Shown: piece by piece, positions 8,848 to 16,711 of the stretch
How positions within the stretch are numbered: the stretch's first letter is position 1
Layout: each line of letters starts with the position of its first letter
Assembly: GCA_010672825.2 (NCBI GenBank)
Contig: JAAHFU020000002.1
Location: forward strand, 62,001-126,000
From: Leptolyngbya sp. SIO1E4
Lineage (GTDB): Bacteria; Cyanobacteriota; Cyanobacteriia; Phormidesmidales; Phormidesmidaceae
Direction: 5' to 3'
DNA: 64,000 nucleotides
Position numbers and translations under genes: made by a program
The notes under the pieces: model-generated
What the model was told of the DNA's origin: nothing
The model's database searches: none
Seen by the model: only the letters and a program-made list of their open reading frames with translations

Positions 8848-8929
8848 GGTGGTGACCTTAAATATTGCACCTGAAGTGCTGGTTAGGACAGTCAAATCTC
8901 CTGAAATCCTTATGCAGCAAGGTTTTGAT

Positions 8930-8957
8930 TTCTGCCTTCTGCTTTCTGCCTTTCGCT
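8930..8957 (-). repeat. Heptanucleotide repeat (STRR-like) between tauA and tauB
   Basis: Four tandem heptamers of the TTCTGCC/TTCTGCT type occupy 8930-8957, inside the 191-bp gap separating tauA from tauB. Similar heptamers occur at 53686-53727. Such short tandem heptamer repeats are typical of intergenic DNA in filamentous cyanobacteria. Confidence 0.65.
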
Positions 8958-9038
8958 ATAGGGGAGTTAGGCAGCTCTGCCGGGATGATTGAAGGCAGAG
9001 CCGCAAAGAGCTAGCTGAAGGCTAGGTGCCAGGAGCCG

Positions 9039-10127
9039 CTAAGATTTTGCGTCAGCGACTGCCTTGTTAAACATGGCGTCTTTGTACGCTGTTAGTTCCG
9101 GGGCGGAGGGAATCGCGCCCTGCTCCACCATGAATTCAGCCGAATCTTTGAGCACTTGAGCCATGGCACCGGGGGCATCGGGAGTGCCGAGATAGTCGGC
9201 AGAGGCTTGCTCTTCGGCGCTGAGCCAAATCAATTCGTCCATGACAACCAAGCTTTCTTCAGGGGAGAGGCCAATCTCTTCAGAGATCGCCTCAGAAGCT
9301 GCAGTTGGGTCTTCTCGATAAAACGCCACAGCGGCATCAATCGCGGCAACATAGTCCGTCAGGAAGTCGGGATACTGGGCCGCAAAGTCGGTATTGACGA
9401 CCCCCAGGTCGGCGGTGATGATGCCCGTTTCTGCAAGCTGCTTCGCGGTAATCAGGATGTTGCCATCAGCTTCCATCATTTTGGAAAGGGTCGGATGCCA
9501 GACGAAACCGCCGTCAATGTCGCCCCGTTGCCAGGCGGCCAACATGTCCTGGGGTTGCATATCGAGAATTTGCACATCAGTCGGATTGATGCCTTCTTGG
9601 TCTAGGGCCGACAGTAGGCTGAAGTGGGTGGTGGAACCAAAGGGGACGGCGATCTTTTTGCCGGGCAGATCGGCCATGGTGGTGATACCAGAGGCGCTGG
9701 TGACTGCGAGGGCTTCGTTGTCACCGATGATGTCGTGAATAATGTAGACCTGGTAAGGCAACTTTTGGGCAATGCCGGTAGAGGCGGGGACTGAACCCAC
9801 CAGTCCGACATCAATACCTCCCGAAACCATGGCCGTGTTAACGTCTCGACCCGAGTCGAAAGACAGCCACTGAATATCCACATCGGGATATTTCTCTTCC
9901 ATCAGGCCCAGATTTTTTGTGAGCACTTCAGCATTGGGAATCACTTGATAACCAATGCGAAATTCAGTGGGGGTTGCCCCGCCACCTGCGGCGGCGGCAT
10001 CATCAGGAGCCTCTGGAGCAGTGGCCGTAGGCTGAGTGCAGGCGGCAAGGAGAATTACCAAGGCCATGCTCAACAGACCCAGTAGAAAATTGAAGTGTCG
10101 TCGAAACAGGCGTTTGAAATTGAACAT
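9039..10127 (-). CDS. tauA: Taurine ABC transporter substrate-binding lipoprotein
   Basis: Periplasmic binding protein, 362 residues, with an N-terminal lipoprotein signal (charged start, hydrophobic core, lipobox LLAAC with the lipidated Cys at 30). The mature part closely follows E. coli TauA block by block as I recall it: a FDSG motif near 90, GSVPASTGIA near 111, KKIAVPFGSTTHFSLLSAL near 155-173 and AAWQRGDIDGGFVW near 196-209. The Ala/Gly/Thr-rich linker at 30-50 is typical of lipoprotein tethers. It lies between tauC (66 nt upstream) and tauB. A 12-bp hairpin spanning the tauC stop codon precedes it and may favour higher TauA synthesis. Taurine is the best substrate call; other short sulfonates remain possible. 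Confidence 0.92.
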   Translation of the reverse strand: MFNFKRLFRRHFNFLLGLLSMALVILLAACTQPTATAPEAPDDAAAAGGGATPTEFRIGYQVIPNAEVLTKNLGLMEEKYPDVDIQWLSFDSGRDVNTAMVSGGIDVGLVGSVPASTGIAQKLPYQVYIIHDIIGDNEALAVTSASGITTMADLPGKKIAVPFGSTTHFSLLSALDQEGINPTDVQILDMQPQDMLAAWQRGDIDGGFVWHPTLSKMMEADGNILITAKQLAETGIITADLGVVNTDFAAQYPDFLTDYVAAIDAAVAFYREDPTAASEAISEEIGLSPEESLVVMDELIWLSAEEQASADYLGTPDAPGAMAQVLKDSAEFMVEQGAIPSAPELTAYKDAMFNKAVADAKS

Positions 10128-10171
10128 TGCGATTGATTCACTCCAAATGAGAACGGGGTGTCACAGGGGGG

Positions 10172-10202
10172 CGCGAATAGGGGCGGCATGCCCCTATTCG
10201 CG
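10172..10202 (-). promoter_or_regulatory. Intercistronic hairpin between tauC and tauA
   Basis: CGCGAATAGGGG (10172-10183) and CCCCTATTCGCG (10191-10202) form a perfect 12-bp G+C-rich stem with a 7-nt loop. The stem overlaps the tauC stop codon (10194-10196) and lies 45-75 nt upstream of the tauA start. There is no T-run, so mRNA processing or 3'-end stabilisation is more likely than termination. Confidence 0.55.
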
Positions 10203-11057
10203 TCCGACCCAGGGTAAGTAATAGGTCTGTAGCCAGCGCAGGCCGAGATCGAGAACAATTGCAATCACACCCATAATCAAAATGCCGACAAAGATAATGT
10301 CGCTGCGTAGAAACTTACTGGCATCTAGCACCATCCAGCCGATACCTGAGACAGCCGCCACCATCTCAGCTGCCACCAGGGTGGTATACATAAACCCCAG
10401 GGCTGTCCGTAACCCCGTGAACAGCTCTGGTAAACAGGACGGAAAGATAATTTGGGTGAACACCTGCCATTGGGAGGCGCCGAGGGAAAGGGCAGCGTTG
10501 ACGCGATCGCGCGGTACCCGCTTCACCCCCGAGACCATGGCAATATACAGCGGGGCAAACCCGGCCAAAAATAACAAGGCAACTTTGGACGGATCTTCAA
10601 TGCCCAGCCAAATCACCAGCAGGGTGTAATAGGCCAGGGGCGGAAGCGGGCGGTAGAACTCAATGAACGGATCGAGAATTGCCTGGACTGGTTTGAAGTA
10701 GCCGCTGGCTAACCCCAGGGGCACAGCGGAGCACAGCGCCAGGACAAAGGCAATGACCAGGCGCCACATGCTGGCCCCAATGTGCTGAATCAGGGGGAGC
10801 CCTTTATAGCCGTTTTGCAAGATATCGAGAAAAGAGGCCCATACACTTTGGGGGGTGGGGAAGAATAACGGGTCTACCAGCCCTCCATTGGTTACCAAAA
10901 ACCACAGCAGCAGGGCCGTTAATACAGCACCCACCGATAGCAGGCGGGGAGGTATCTTAATGGACTTTTTGGTGGACTTTCTGGATGTGCGCTTCGGGGA
11001 TGTCGGCTTTTTTAGCCGCACCTCCCGGTCTGTGGATTTGTCGGTTTGCAAGGTCAT
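10194..11057 (-). CDS. tauC: Taurine ABC transporter permease
   Basis: Inner-membrane permease of the BPD_transp_1 type that pairs with TauB. About six membrane helices follow a Lys/Arg-rich cytoplasmic N terminus. The EAA-type coupling motif is present in the segment ALSLGASQWQVFTQIIFPSCLPE. Conserved FYRPLPPLAYYTLLVIWLGI is characteristic of the TauC/SsuC group. The frame is open to 11174, which would overlap the aminotransferase gene, but the extra N-terminal residues look like read-through of intergenic DNA; ATG 11057 gives MTLQTDK and a normal family length (287 residues). No strong ribosome-binding site is visible at either start. It is the second gene of the operon. Confidence 0.88.
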   Translation of the reverse strand: MTLQTDKSTDREVRLKKPTSPKRTSRKSTKKSIKIPPRLLSVGAVLTALLLWFLVTNGGLVDPLFFPTPQSVWASFLDILQNGYKGLPLIQHIGASMWRLVIAFVLALCSAVPLGLASGYFKPVQAILDPFIEFYRPLPPLAYYTLLVIWLGIEDPSKVALLFLAGFAPLYIAMVSGVKRVPRDRVNAALSLGASQWQVFTQIIFPSCLPELFTGLRTALGFMYTTLVAAEMVAAVSGIGWMVLDASKFLRSDIIFVGILIMGVIAIVLDLGLRWLQTYYLPWVGRE

Positions 11058-11154
11058 GGCGATCAAGGGAATGGGGATGGGGGGCATGTAACTGAACGGT
11101 GCTAGGCCGGGGAACAAGGGCGCATGGCTACACGCCCCCAATCCCATCGAGAAA

Positions 11155-12540
11155 CTACCCAGCAGGCAGGGCAAAGACTGCCTGGTAAAGGGTGTCTGCT
11201 AAGCGATCTGCCTCCTCATGGGTCAGTACCAGAGGAGGGCACAAAATCAGCACGTTTGTGTGGCCTGGAATGGTATTGGTGTTGCGGCCAATGATGAGGT
11301 GTTTATCCATGCAGTGTTTAATTACGGCACTGACCCGGTCTCCATCGAGTGGTGTTTTGCTGACTTTGTCTTGGACCAGCTCTACCCCCAGCAAGAGCCC
11401 CTTCCCACGCACGTCACCAACGTTGGGATGGTTCAGCAGTCGCCGCAGTTTTTCGAGCAGGTACTCTCCCATTTCGGCAGCCCGTTCGGGTAGGTTCTCC
11501 CGCTCTAAAATTTCAATGTTGCGCAGGGCTACCGCGCTGCAAACGGGGGTGCCGCCGTAGGTGGTGATATGCCGAAAGTGGCTGTCACTACCCGGCTCGT
11601 CTAAAAAGGCTGCGAAGACATGCTGTTTTACAACCGTGGCTGACAAAGGCATGTACCCGCTAGTCAGGCCCTTAGCAAAGCAAATGATATCGGGCTGCAC
11701 GCCCCAGTGCTGGTGGCCAAACATGCGTCCTGTGCGGCCAAAGCCATTGACCACTTCGTCATAAATCAAGAGAATGCCCGTGCGATCGCAAATCTCCCTG
11801 ACCCCCTGCAAATAGCCCTCCGTCGGTGGAATTACACCGCCACCCGAGATGATTGGCTCGACAATAACGGCAGCGACAGACTCAGCCCCTTCGTAAAGAA
11901 TGGTCTGCTCTAGTTCTCGCAGGCAGGCCGCGTTATACACATCTTCTGACTGCCCGTCCCCGAAGCGATAGTGGTAAGGCGGGCTGACATGAAGGAAGCC
12001 CGGTACCAACGGCTCATACTTGAGTTTGCGTTCGGCTTGAGCGGTTGCGCTTAAGGCCCCCATGGTGTGGCCATGGTAGCCCCGATAGCGAGAAATAATT
12101 TTGTATCGGGGGCCTGATCCGGCTGGGGCAGTTTGAGCATGGTACTGACGCGCAATCTTAAAGGCGGTTTCGTTGGCCTCTGATCCGCTAGTGGAAAAGA
12201 ACACCTTGCCCTCATAGCCCAGTAGCGACAGCAGTTTATGGGCTAGCCGAATCCCGGGCTCATGGCTCATGGTCAGTGGGAAGTAGGCCAAATCGACCAT
12301 CTGCTCATAGGCCACTTCTGCCAGTTCCTGACGGCCATAGCCCACATTGACGCACCATAGACCTGAAATGCCATCGAAGTATTCCGCTCCATCGGCATCG
12401 GTGACATAACACCCAACGCCACGTTCCATGCGCTTAGGCGGCTTCTGGGAAAATGGCTTGTGTTGCACCATGGGATGCCACAGCGAGGCAGCATCCATTT
12501 TCCCTAAGTCAACTGTTTCTGGATTCAGACTGGCAACCAT
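11155..12540 (-). CDS. tpa: Class III aminotransferase, probable taurine--pyruvate aminotransferase
   Basis: PLP enzyme of 461 residues proposed to transfer the amino group of taurine to pyruvate, giving sulfoacetaldehyde and L-alanine. Class III features are present: FSTSGSEANETAFKIAR near 115-131, GYHGHTMGALSATAQAE near 154-170, DEVVNGFGRTGRMFG with the pyridine-contacting D261, and the Schiff-base lysine K290 in FAKGLTSGYMP. KYEPLVPGFLHVSPP resembles the block I associate with Tpa proteins. AGGAG lies 10 nt before ATG 12540. It leads the tauCAB genes and follows an NtcA-type promoter. Alanine dehydrogenase nearby supports pyruvate as acceptor. A broader omega-amino acid:pyruvate transaminase is the main alternative. 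Confidence 0.8.
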   Translation of the reverse strand: MVASLNPETVDLGKMDAASLWHPMVQHKPFSQKPPKRMERGVGCYVTDADGAEYFDGISGLWCVNVGYGRQELAEVAYEQMVDLAYFPLTMSHEPGIRLAHKLLSLLGYEGKVFFSTSGSEANETAFKIARQYHAQTAPAGSGPRYKIISRYRGYHGHTMGALSATAQAERKLKYEPLVPGFLHVSPPYHYRFGDGQSEDVYNAACLRELEQTILYEGAESVAAVIVEPIISGGGVIPPTEGYLQGVREICDRTGILLIYDEVVNGFGRTGRMFGHQHWGVQPDIICFAKGLTSGYMPLSATVVKQHVFAAFLDEPGSDSHFRHITTYGGTPVCSAVALRNIEILERENLPERAAEMGEYLLEKLRRLLNHPNVGDVRGKGLLLGVELVQDKVSKTPLDGDRVSAVIKHCMDKHLIIGRNTNTIPGHTNVLILCPPLVLTHEEADRLADTLYQAVFALPAG

Positions 12541-12620
12541 GAGGAAATACTCCTAATAACACAAGAGAATGCTCGGATTAACGAGCGATGTTTTGCCAAC
12601 ATGAAGCGCCTTAGCTATGC

Positions 12621-12662
12621 ACATTAACAACATAAATAAAGCGCTTATGTATATCGATATAC
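12621..12662 (-). promoter_or_regulatory. NtcA-activated promoter of the taurine operon
   Basis: The palindrome GTATATCGATATAC (12649-12662) matches the NtcA consensus GTA-N8-TAC exactly. On the minus strand, 22 nt after the TAC comes TAATGT (12626-12621), matching the TAN3T -10 element. This is the canonical class II NtcA promoter layout (site centred near -41.5). The predicted transcript starts near 12614, about 75 nt before the aminotransferase start codon. NtcA is the cyanobacterial nitrogen-control activator; control of this operon is inferred. Confidence 0.7.
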
Positions 12663-12691
12663 GATCAAACACGATGAGGCATGAAAAGCCA

Positions 12692-12722
12692 ATATTTCCA
12701 CAATCAAATTTTGTGGAAATAT
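12692..12722. repeat. Perfect 12-bp inverted repeat upstream of the NtcA promoter
   Basis: ATATTTCCACAA (12692-12703) and TTGTGGAAATAT (12711-12722) are perfect inverted arms with a 7-nt spacer, 30 bp upstream of the NtcA box. It could be an operator for a second regulator or a weak terminator for the upstream SDR-TauE transcript. Confidence 0.5.
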
Positions 12723-12927
12723 GATTTTTGGCATGCCAAGAGTTTCTGGCACCAGCCAGAAAACAAGATCTTGACTTATCTAGATACCCTCTGTTGCTGC
12801 ACATATAAAACCCTTGCTATCGCCCTGCTCACCCTGGAGAAAAGCAGGCTCTGAAAGTCAAGGAATGTACCTCTTTCAATCCGATTGGTATCAGATGGGT
12901 CAATGGCTGAAATGAAAACCTATGAAA

Positions 12928-13659
12928 TCATGACTGCACCCCCAATATGACAAGTCGAATGCCGATCACCATCAAAATTCCAAGCACTATCCGAGTGAAT
13001 ATCAAGGGATTAAAAATTTTTGATAGGGTAACCCCGGATAACAACCCCACAATTAGACTCGGGATGGTGATCAAAAACTGATGAAAAATCTCTGGCGAAA
13101 TGCGCTGTTGTAGCCCATGCCCTAAAACGACAAGAACGGCATTCACCCAGAAAAAGCTGGTTAAGTTGCTTTTGAACTTTTCCTGAGGCCAACGCTGACT
13201 GTTGCCATACAGCACCACTGGCGGCCCGGGTAGGTTATAGCTACCAATCAAAATGCCAGATACCCAGCCAGTTCCATAGGGCCATAGCTGTGACTTCAAC
13301 TCGGGCATTACGGGGGCGATCAGTGCATATAAGGAATAGATCAAAATCACGATTCCTAACGTAATCAGCATCCAGGCTGCAGGGATGTATCGTAAGGCTA
13401 AAAAACCAAATGGAATGCCTAGAACTGAGCCGAATAACAGTTGTGCCACAACTTTGCGATCGCAGGATCGACGATAGTAAAGGCATAACAAGGTGTCGTT
13501 CGTCAAAGTAGTCAGCGCTACTAAAGGAGCCGCGACATGAATGCTGGTTAATCCTGCCAGTACCGGCATCGTCACTAAGGCAAACCCAAAGCCTGCAACC
13601 CCCTGGATAAAGGCGGCCAAAAAAGTAGTGAGAATAATAATGATTTCTACTAACGTCAT
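12928..13659 (-). CDS. TauE/SafE (DUF81) family membrane exporter
   Basis: Integral membrane protein of 243 residues with about seven or eight hydrophobic helices and the duplicated TauE/SafE pattern: GVAGFGFALVTMPVL near 20-34 and a second-half repeat GSYNLPGPPVVLYGNSQRW near 138-156. This family exports sulfite, sulfoacetate and other organosulfonates or C2 compounds. Its start overlaps the stop of the upstream SDR gene by 4 nt (ATGA), so the two are translationally coupled. Next to a taurine uptake and transamination operon, export of the leftover sulfonate (isethionate, sulfoacetate or sulfite) is the most economical role; the exact cargo is inferred. Confidence 0.85.
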   Translation of the reverse strand: MTLVEIIIILTTFLAAFIQGVAGFGFALVTMPVLAGLTSIHVAAPLVALTTLTNDTLLCLYYRRSCDRKVVAQLLFGSVLGIPFGFLALRYIPAAWMLITLGIVILIYSLYALIAPVMPELKSQLWPYGTGWVSGILIGSYNLPGPPVVLYGNSQRWPQEKFKSNLTSFFWVNAVLVVLGHGLQQRISPEIFHQFLITIPSLIVGLLSGVTLSKIFNPLIFTRIVLGILMVIGIRLVILGVQS

Positions 13660-14435
13660 TCCAGGTTCCGGTGAACGAGCGATACGGAAGATTGATCGGT
13701 CGGCATCAGGAAGATTTCGCTGATATTCACGTGGGCGGGGCGAGTGATCGCAAACAAAATAGTGTCGGCAATATCATCGGGAGTCAGCGGTGTCATGCCG
13801 CTATAAACAGATTTGGCTCGGTCTTCATCTCCCCGAAAACGCACCTGGCTAAATTCGGTTTCTACCAACCCTGGCTCAATGTTGGTGACGCGCACCGCGG
13901 TGCCTAATAAATCCATCTTTAGGCCTTCAGATAGAGCCTTAACCGCTGCTTTGGTGGCGCAGTAAACACTGCCGCCGGGATAAGTCTGCCGAGCTGCGAT
14001 CGAACCAATGTTGACAACATGACCGTGTCCTCGTGAGACCATCACCGGTACGATCTCGCGCGTCATGTACAGCAACCCTTTGATATTGGTGTCAATCATT
14101 TCTTCCCAATCCTGAAGCGGGGAATTGTACTGTTTGCCTAACCCCCGGCTGAGTCCAGCATTGTTAATGAGGACATCAATGTGCTGCCAGTCAGCCGGCA
14201 ACCCTTGAATAGCGGCTCTGATGGTGTCACGATTTTGCACATCTACCGGCAGTAACAGCGCCTCAACCTGATAACTTTGGTGCAGCTCGTCTGCTAAAGC
14301 CTGCAGTTTTTCTTTGCGGCGAGCGGCCAGAATCAAACGTGCTCCTGCCTGGGCAAATAAACGAGCACAGGAGCGCCCAATGCCACTGCTGGCTCCGGTA
14401 ATGAGAATGGTTTGATTGGTGATAGATACGGTCAT
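13656..14435 (-). CDS. SDR-family oxidoreductase, YdfG/IsfD-like; candidate sulfoacetaldehyde reductase
   Basis: Classical short-chain dehydrogenase of 259 residues. The NADP-binding glycine motif TGASSGIG is at 13-20, with basic residues in LAARRKEKL (37-45) suggesting NADPH preference. NNAG is at 91-94, and the catalytic S145, Y158 and K162 are in order. The C-terminal blocks (RVTNIEPGLVETEFS, ALTPDDIAD-like segment, PAHVNISEIFLMPTDQS) resemble the YdfG 3-hydroxy acid dehydrogenase subgroup, to which I think the taurine-pathway reductase IsfD also belongs. Reduction of sulfoacetaldehyde to isethionate is proposed from the neighbourhood. Generic serine or 3-hydroxy acid dehydrogenase activity is the alternative. 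It overlaps the TauE gene by 4 nt. Confidence 0.8.
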   Translation of the reverse strand: MTVSITNQTILITGASSGIGRSCARLFAQAGARLILAARRKEKLQALADELHQSYQVEALLLPVDVQNRDTIRAAIQGLPADWQHIDVLINNAGLSRGLGKQYNSPLQDWEEMIDTNIKGLLYMTREIVPVMVSRGHGHVVNIGSIAARQTYPGGSVYCATKAAVKALSEGLKMDLLGTAVRVTNIEPGLVETEFSQVRFRGDEDRAKSVYSGMTPLTPDDIADTILFAITRPAHVNISEIFLMPTDQSSVSLVHRNLE

Positions 14436-14609
14436 GAAATGGGATGCACTCCTGGCAGTTGATCTTGAACAATGTTGGATTTTCCGCTGGTTATTTGCTG
14501 GTTGTGATTCGCGGATTTTCTGATGTATTCTCCGTTGATAAGCAAGGGATGGGTAACGGGGCAGCAGGGGTATGAGCCCCTTTTTCCTACCTGCTGACGC
14601 TTCTAGCCG

Positions 14610-15551
14610 TTAGCGAATCGCTGACGGCTGATGTCTCAGGGTCAAATAATTCAGCAACGCCTCTCGAAATGGCAACAAGTTTTTGTACACCTGCATTTCC
14701 GGCTGTAGAGCTGACACTGCTTGGGCCAGCTGCGCTGCCACGGTAGGCGTTTCTACGATTTGCTCTAGTGGATAAAGATAGGTTCGAATGGTGAACAGAA
14801 TGCCCTGACTGACGGGCAAACGGCGTAGGGTTTGCCGTTCTACCCTTAGCCACAGGGTTTGCCCAGCATTTTCTGCAGTAATTGCAGCATTCAACGCGGT
14901 TACCTGCTTGTCTTCATTCAGAAAGAGATCAGGCGAATCCACAATGCTCCAGTTAAATCGCAGGCCTGGAAAGCCCTCTCGCAGGCGGTCGAACACATTG
15001 TCCACTGGACGCTCTAGCCTTTGGGCATAGTCTGGCACCCGCTGGTGAATCCGCCCCATGGGTTGACCGAGTTTTTCCCGTAGAGACCACCGCTGGGGAA
15101 AACAGACGGAAGCTGCAGACAGAACGTACCCCTGGTCTCCAGGAAGCAGCAAACAGAGGTCTTCTTGCACCAGCCGCCCTGCTAAATCGAGGGGCGCCTC
15201 TGCAAATGAGGCAAACTTCCAAATTTCCTGAGTTTTGAGAGTGTGAATGCCGCGCTCTAGCGGTTTATAAATTTCAGGAAAGTATGTAAACAGATGCTCC
15301 ATGAGCAACTGCAAAACTTCTTGTTGAGCGGCTTGAGTATTGGGAAGCGCCGAAAACACATCTGGATGGTGACTGGCTAATAGCTGGGCTTTGTACTGCA
15401 AATAGCTCTCTAATTTGCCATCAATATCGAGCCAACTCTCCAATGACAAAGCCTTTAACCCCATTGTAAGATGGCGCTTACTTTCCATAAATGGCAAGTG
15501 TATTGACTGATGATTTGAAACGCTCATTGACAGGGCCTCAGCATTTATCAA
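14610..15551 (-). CDS. DUF3445 / haem-dependent oxidative N-demethylase-like protein
   Basis: Soluble protein of 313 residues belonging to the DUF3445 family, described as haem-dependent oxidative N-demethylase (HODM alpha-subunit) like. The diagnostic block is clear: CFPQRWSLREKLGQPMGRIH near 152-171, then VPDYAQRLERPVDNVFDRL near 174-192 and the downstream WSIVDSPDLFL. The first 30 residues are poorly conserved-looking and offer several in-frame ATG choices, so the start is uncertain. The gene lies 174 bp upstream of the SDR-TauE pair on the same strand. If the family function holds, it might demethylate N-methylated taurine or another secondary amine before transamination; this is speculative. 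Confidence 0.75.
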   Translation of the reverse strand: MINAEALSMSVSNHQSIHLPFMESKRHLTMGLKALSLESWLDIDGKLESYLQYKAQLLASHHPDVFSALPNTQAAQQEVLQLLMEHLFTYFPEIYKPLERGIHTLKTQEIWKFASFAEAPLDLAGRLVQEDLCLLLPGDQGYVLSAASVCFPQRWSLREKLGQPMGRIHQRVPDYAQRLERPVDNVFDRLREGFPGLRFNWSIVDSPDLFLNEDKQVTALNAAITAENAGQTLWLRVERQTLRRLPVSQGILFTIRTYLYPLEQIVETPTVAAQLAQAVSALQPEMQVYKNLLPFREALLNYLTLRHQPSAIR

Positions 15552-16342
15552 AAATTAAGCGTTGATCAGACCTACTCTCTTCACAGAGTTATGAAATACT
15601 GACGGATCAGAATTATGAGAAAGACCTCTTGAGTGCGACAAAATCAACCGTCAAAAATGATGGATTTGAAGCATCTGTCAAAGCATCAGCGACCTGACAA
15701 TTGAATCCTCTTCCCTGAAATTGAAAACGCGAACTGCCTGGACTTACTGCTTAAAAAGTCTTAAGAGAGACGCCTAAGAGAAAACCGCTAATGGCTGTTG
15801 CAGGGTAAGTTCCCTGCAAACAACGTCTTCGCTTTCAGATTAAAAAGTCAGAGGCCTTAAGGCTGCTGGTCTGCTCTCAATAAGGGCAACATTACCCTTG
15901 AGACACTTCTTTTAGAGAAGGATCTGTAGAGGTTGCTCAAGATAAGCACTGCCTGAATCTCTGGTGTAAGTCTGAGCTTGGATTCTGGTCAGTCCCTATA
16001 GAGTGAAGGTTTAGAACATCTGCACTTTGATTAGCCCAAACCTGGCCCCATCGCAGCTTGGAGACAGGATAGAGAGCCTAAATAAGGTAAACCGCAGAGC
16101 CTGGTAACCTAAATATGATTCAGCAGAGCGAAGCAGAAAATGATTTGGAGAGCAGCATCGCCTACCCGGTTACCACAGCATAGGGAGAACCTACACCATT
16201 CCATTTGAGCAAGTGCTTATGGCGCCGCCCCTCCTTCGTGTTCAAGTAAGAAGGAGTATGACTTGGACTCAGGGATGAAAAGTATAGAGACAATACCAAC
16301 ATCTTAGTCGGGGGCGGTGGAGTGTTGAGTCAATACAGACCG

Positions 16343-16384
16343 AAACTATCAAGGTTTAGTATATCTTTTTGTATGATGGTATAC
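16343..16384 (-). promoter_or_regulatory. Second candidate NtcA-type promoter, minus-strand orientation
   Basis: GTATGATGGTATAC (16371-16384) fits GTA-N8-TAC. On the minus strand TAGTTT (16348-16343) follows after 22 nt and fits TAN3T. This points toward the DUF3445 gene with an unusually long leader (about 785 nt) or toward an unannotated small RNA. On the plus strand, toward ald, I see no correctly spaced TAN3T. A chance match is quite possible. Confidence 0.4.
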
Positions 16385-16689
16385 AGCCCTTAGAAATTAC
16401 TTGACTGAATGAAATTGATCTTGATATAGATGATTAGGTTCGGTGATACTCTATGGCTGTAAACTTACTGGTTGGGTTGATCTTCTAAAGTCGCAGCAGT
16501 AGATCAATCTTGAATAACAGGGTTTATATCGTCATTGGCACTCTGATCAGAAATTGAGAAAACTAAAGCTACAAGCAATGAGTGCTTTTGAAGATTGGGT
16601 TAGTTTTGATAGGAGCGGAATAGAGCCCCCCTATCATTAACGACTCCCAAGCCATCCTAAGAATTGCAACAACAAAGCAACGTAACTTT

Positions 16690-16710
16690 GCGAATTGGAG
16701 GTTAATTCGC
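16690..16710 (+). promoter_or_regulatory. Ribosome-binding site in the loop of a hairpin before ald
   Basis: GCGAATT (16690-16696) and AATTCGC (16704-16710) form a perfect 7-bp stem whose 7-nt loop is GGAGGTT, exposing the Shine-Dalgarno sequence. The ald ATG follows at 16712. This placement fixes the start codon and could tune translation. Confidence 0.6.
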
Positions 16711-16711
16711 C

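Larger units (their letters stand above)
12541..12927. other. Regulatory intergenic region upstream of tpa-tauCAB
   Basis: This 387-bp region between the TauE gene and the aminotransferase has no gene. It carries a consensus NtcA site with a correctly spaced -10 box (12621-12662) and a perfect 12-bp inverted repeat (12692-12722) immediately upstream of it. The remaining sequence shows nothing specific. Confidence 0.6.
15552..16711. other. Long non-coding gap between DUF3445 gene and ald
   Basis: There is no open frame of convincing length in these 1160 bp. Visible structure: TTGCAGGG/CCCTGCAA hairpin (15798-15819), the palindrome GCCTTAAGGC near 15853-15862, AAGGG/CCCTT near 15882-15900, a second NtcA-like site (16343-16384), and a stem around the ald ribosome-binding site (16690-16710). 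It could hold a long leader, a small RNA or decayed genes; I cannot identify one. Confidence 0.5.

Noticed and set aside
10194-11174. Longer tauC start at 11174 overlapping the aminotransferase gene
   Set aside because: The extra N-terminal residues are non-conserved and read like intergenic DNA; ATG 11057 gives normal length.
12553-12804. Short minus-strand frame upstream of the aminotransferase
   Set aside because: It overlaps the NtcA promoter and inverted repeat and has no family resemblance or ribosome-binding site.
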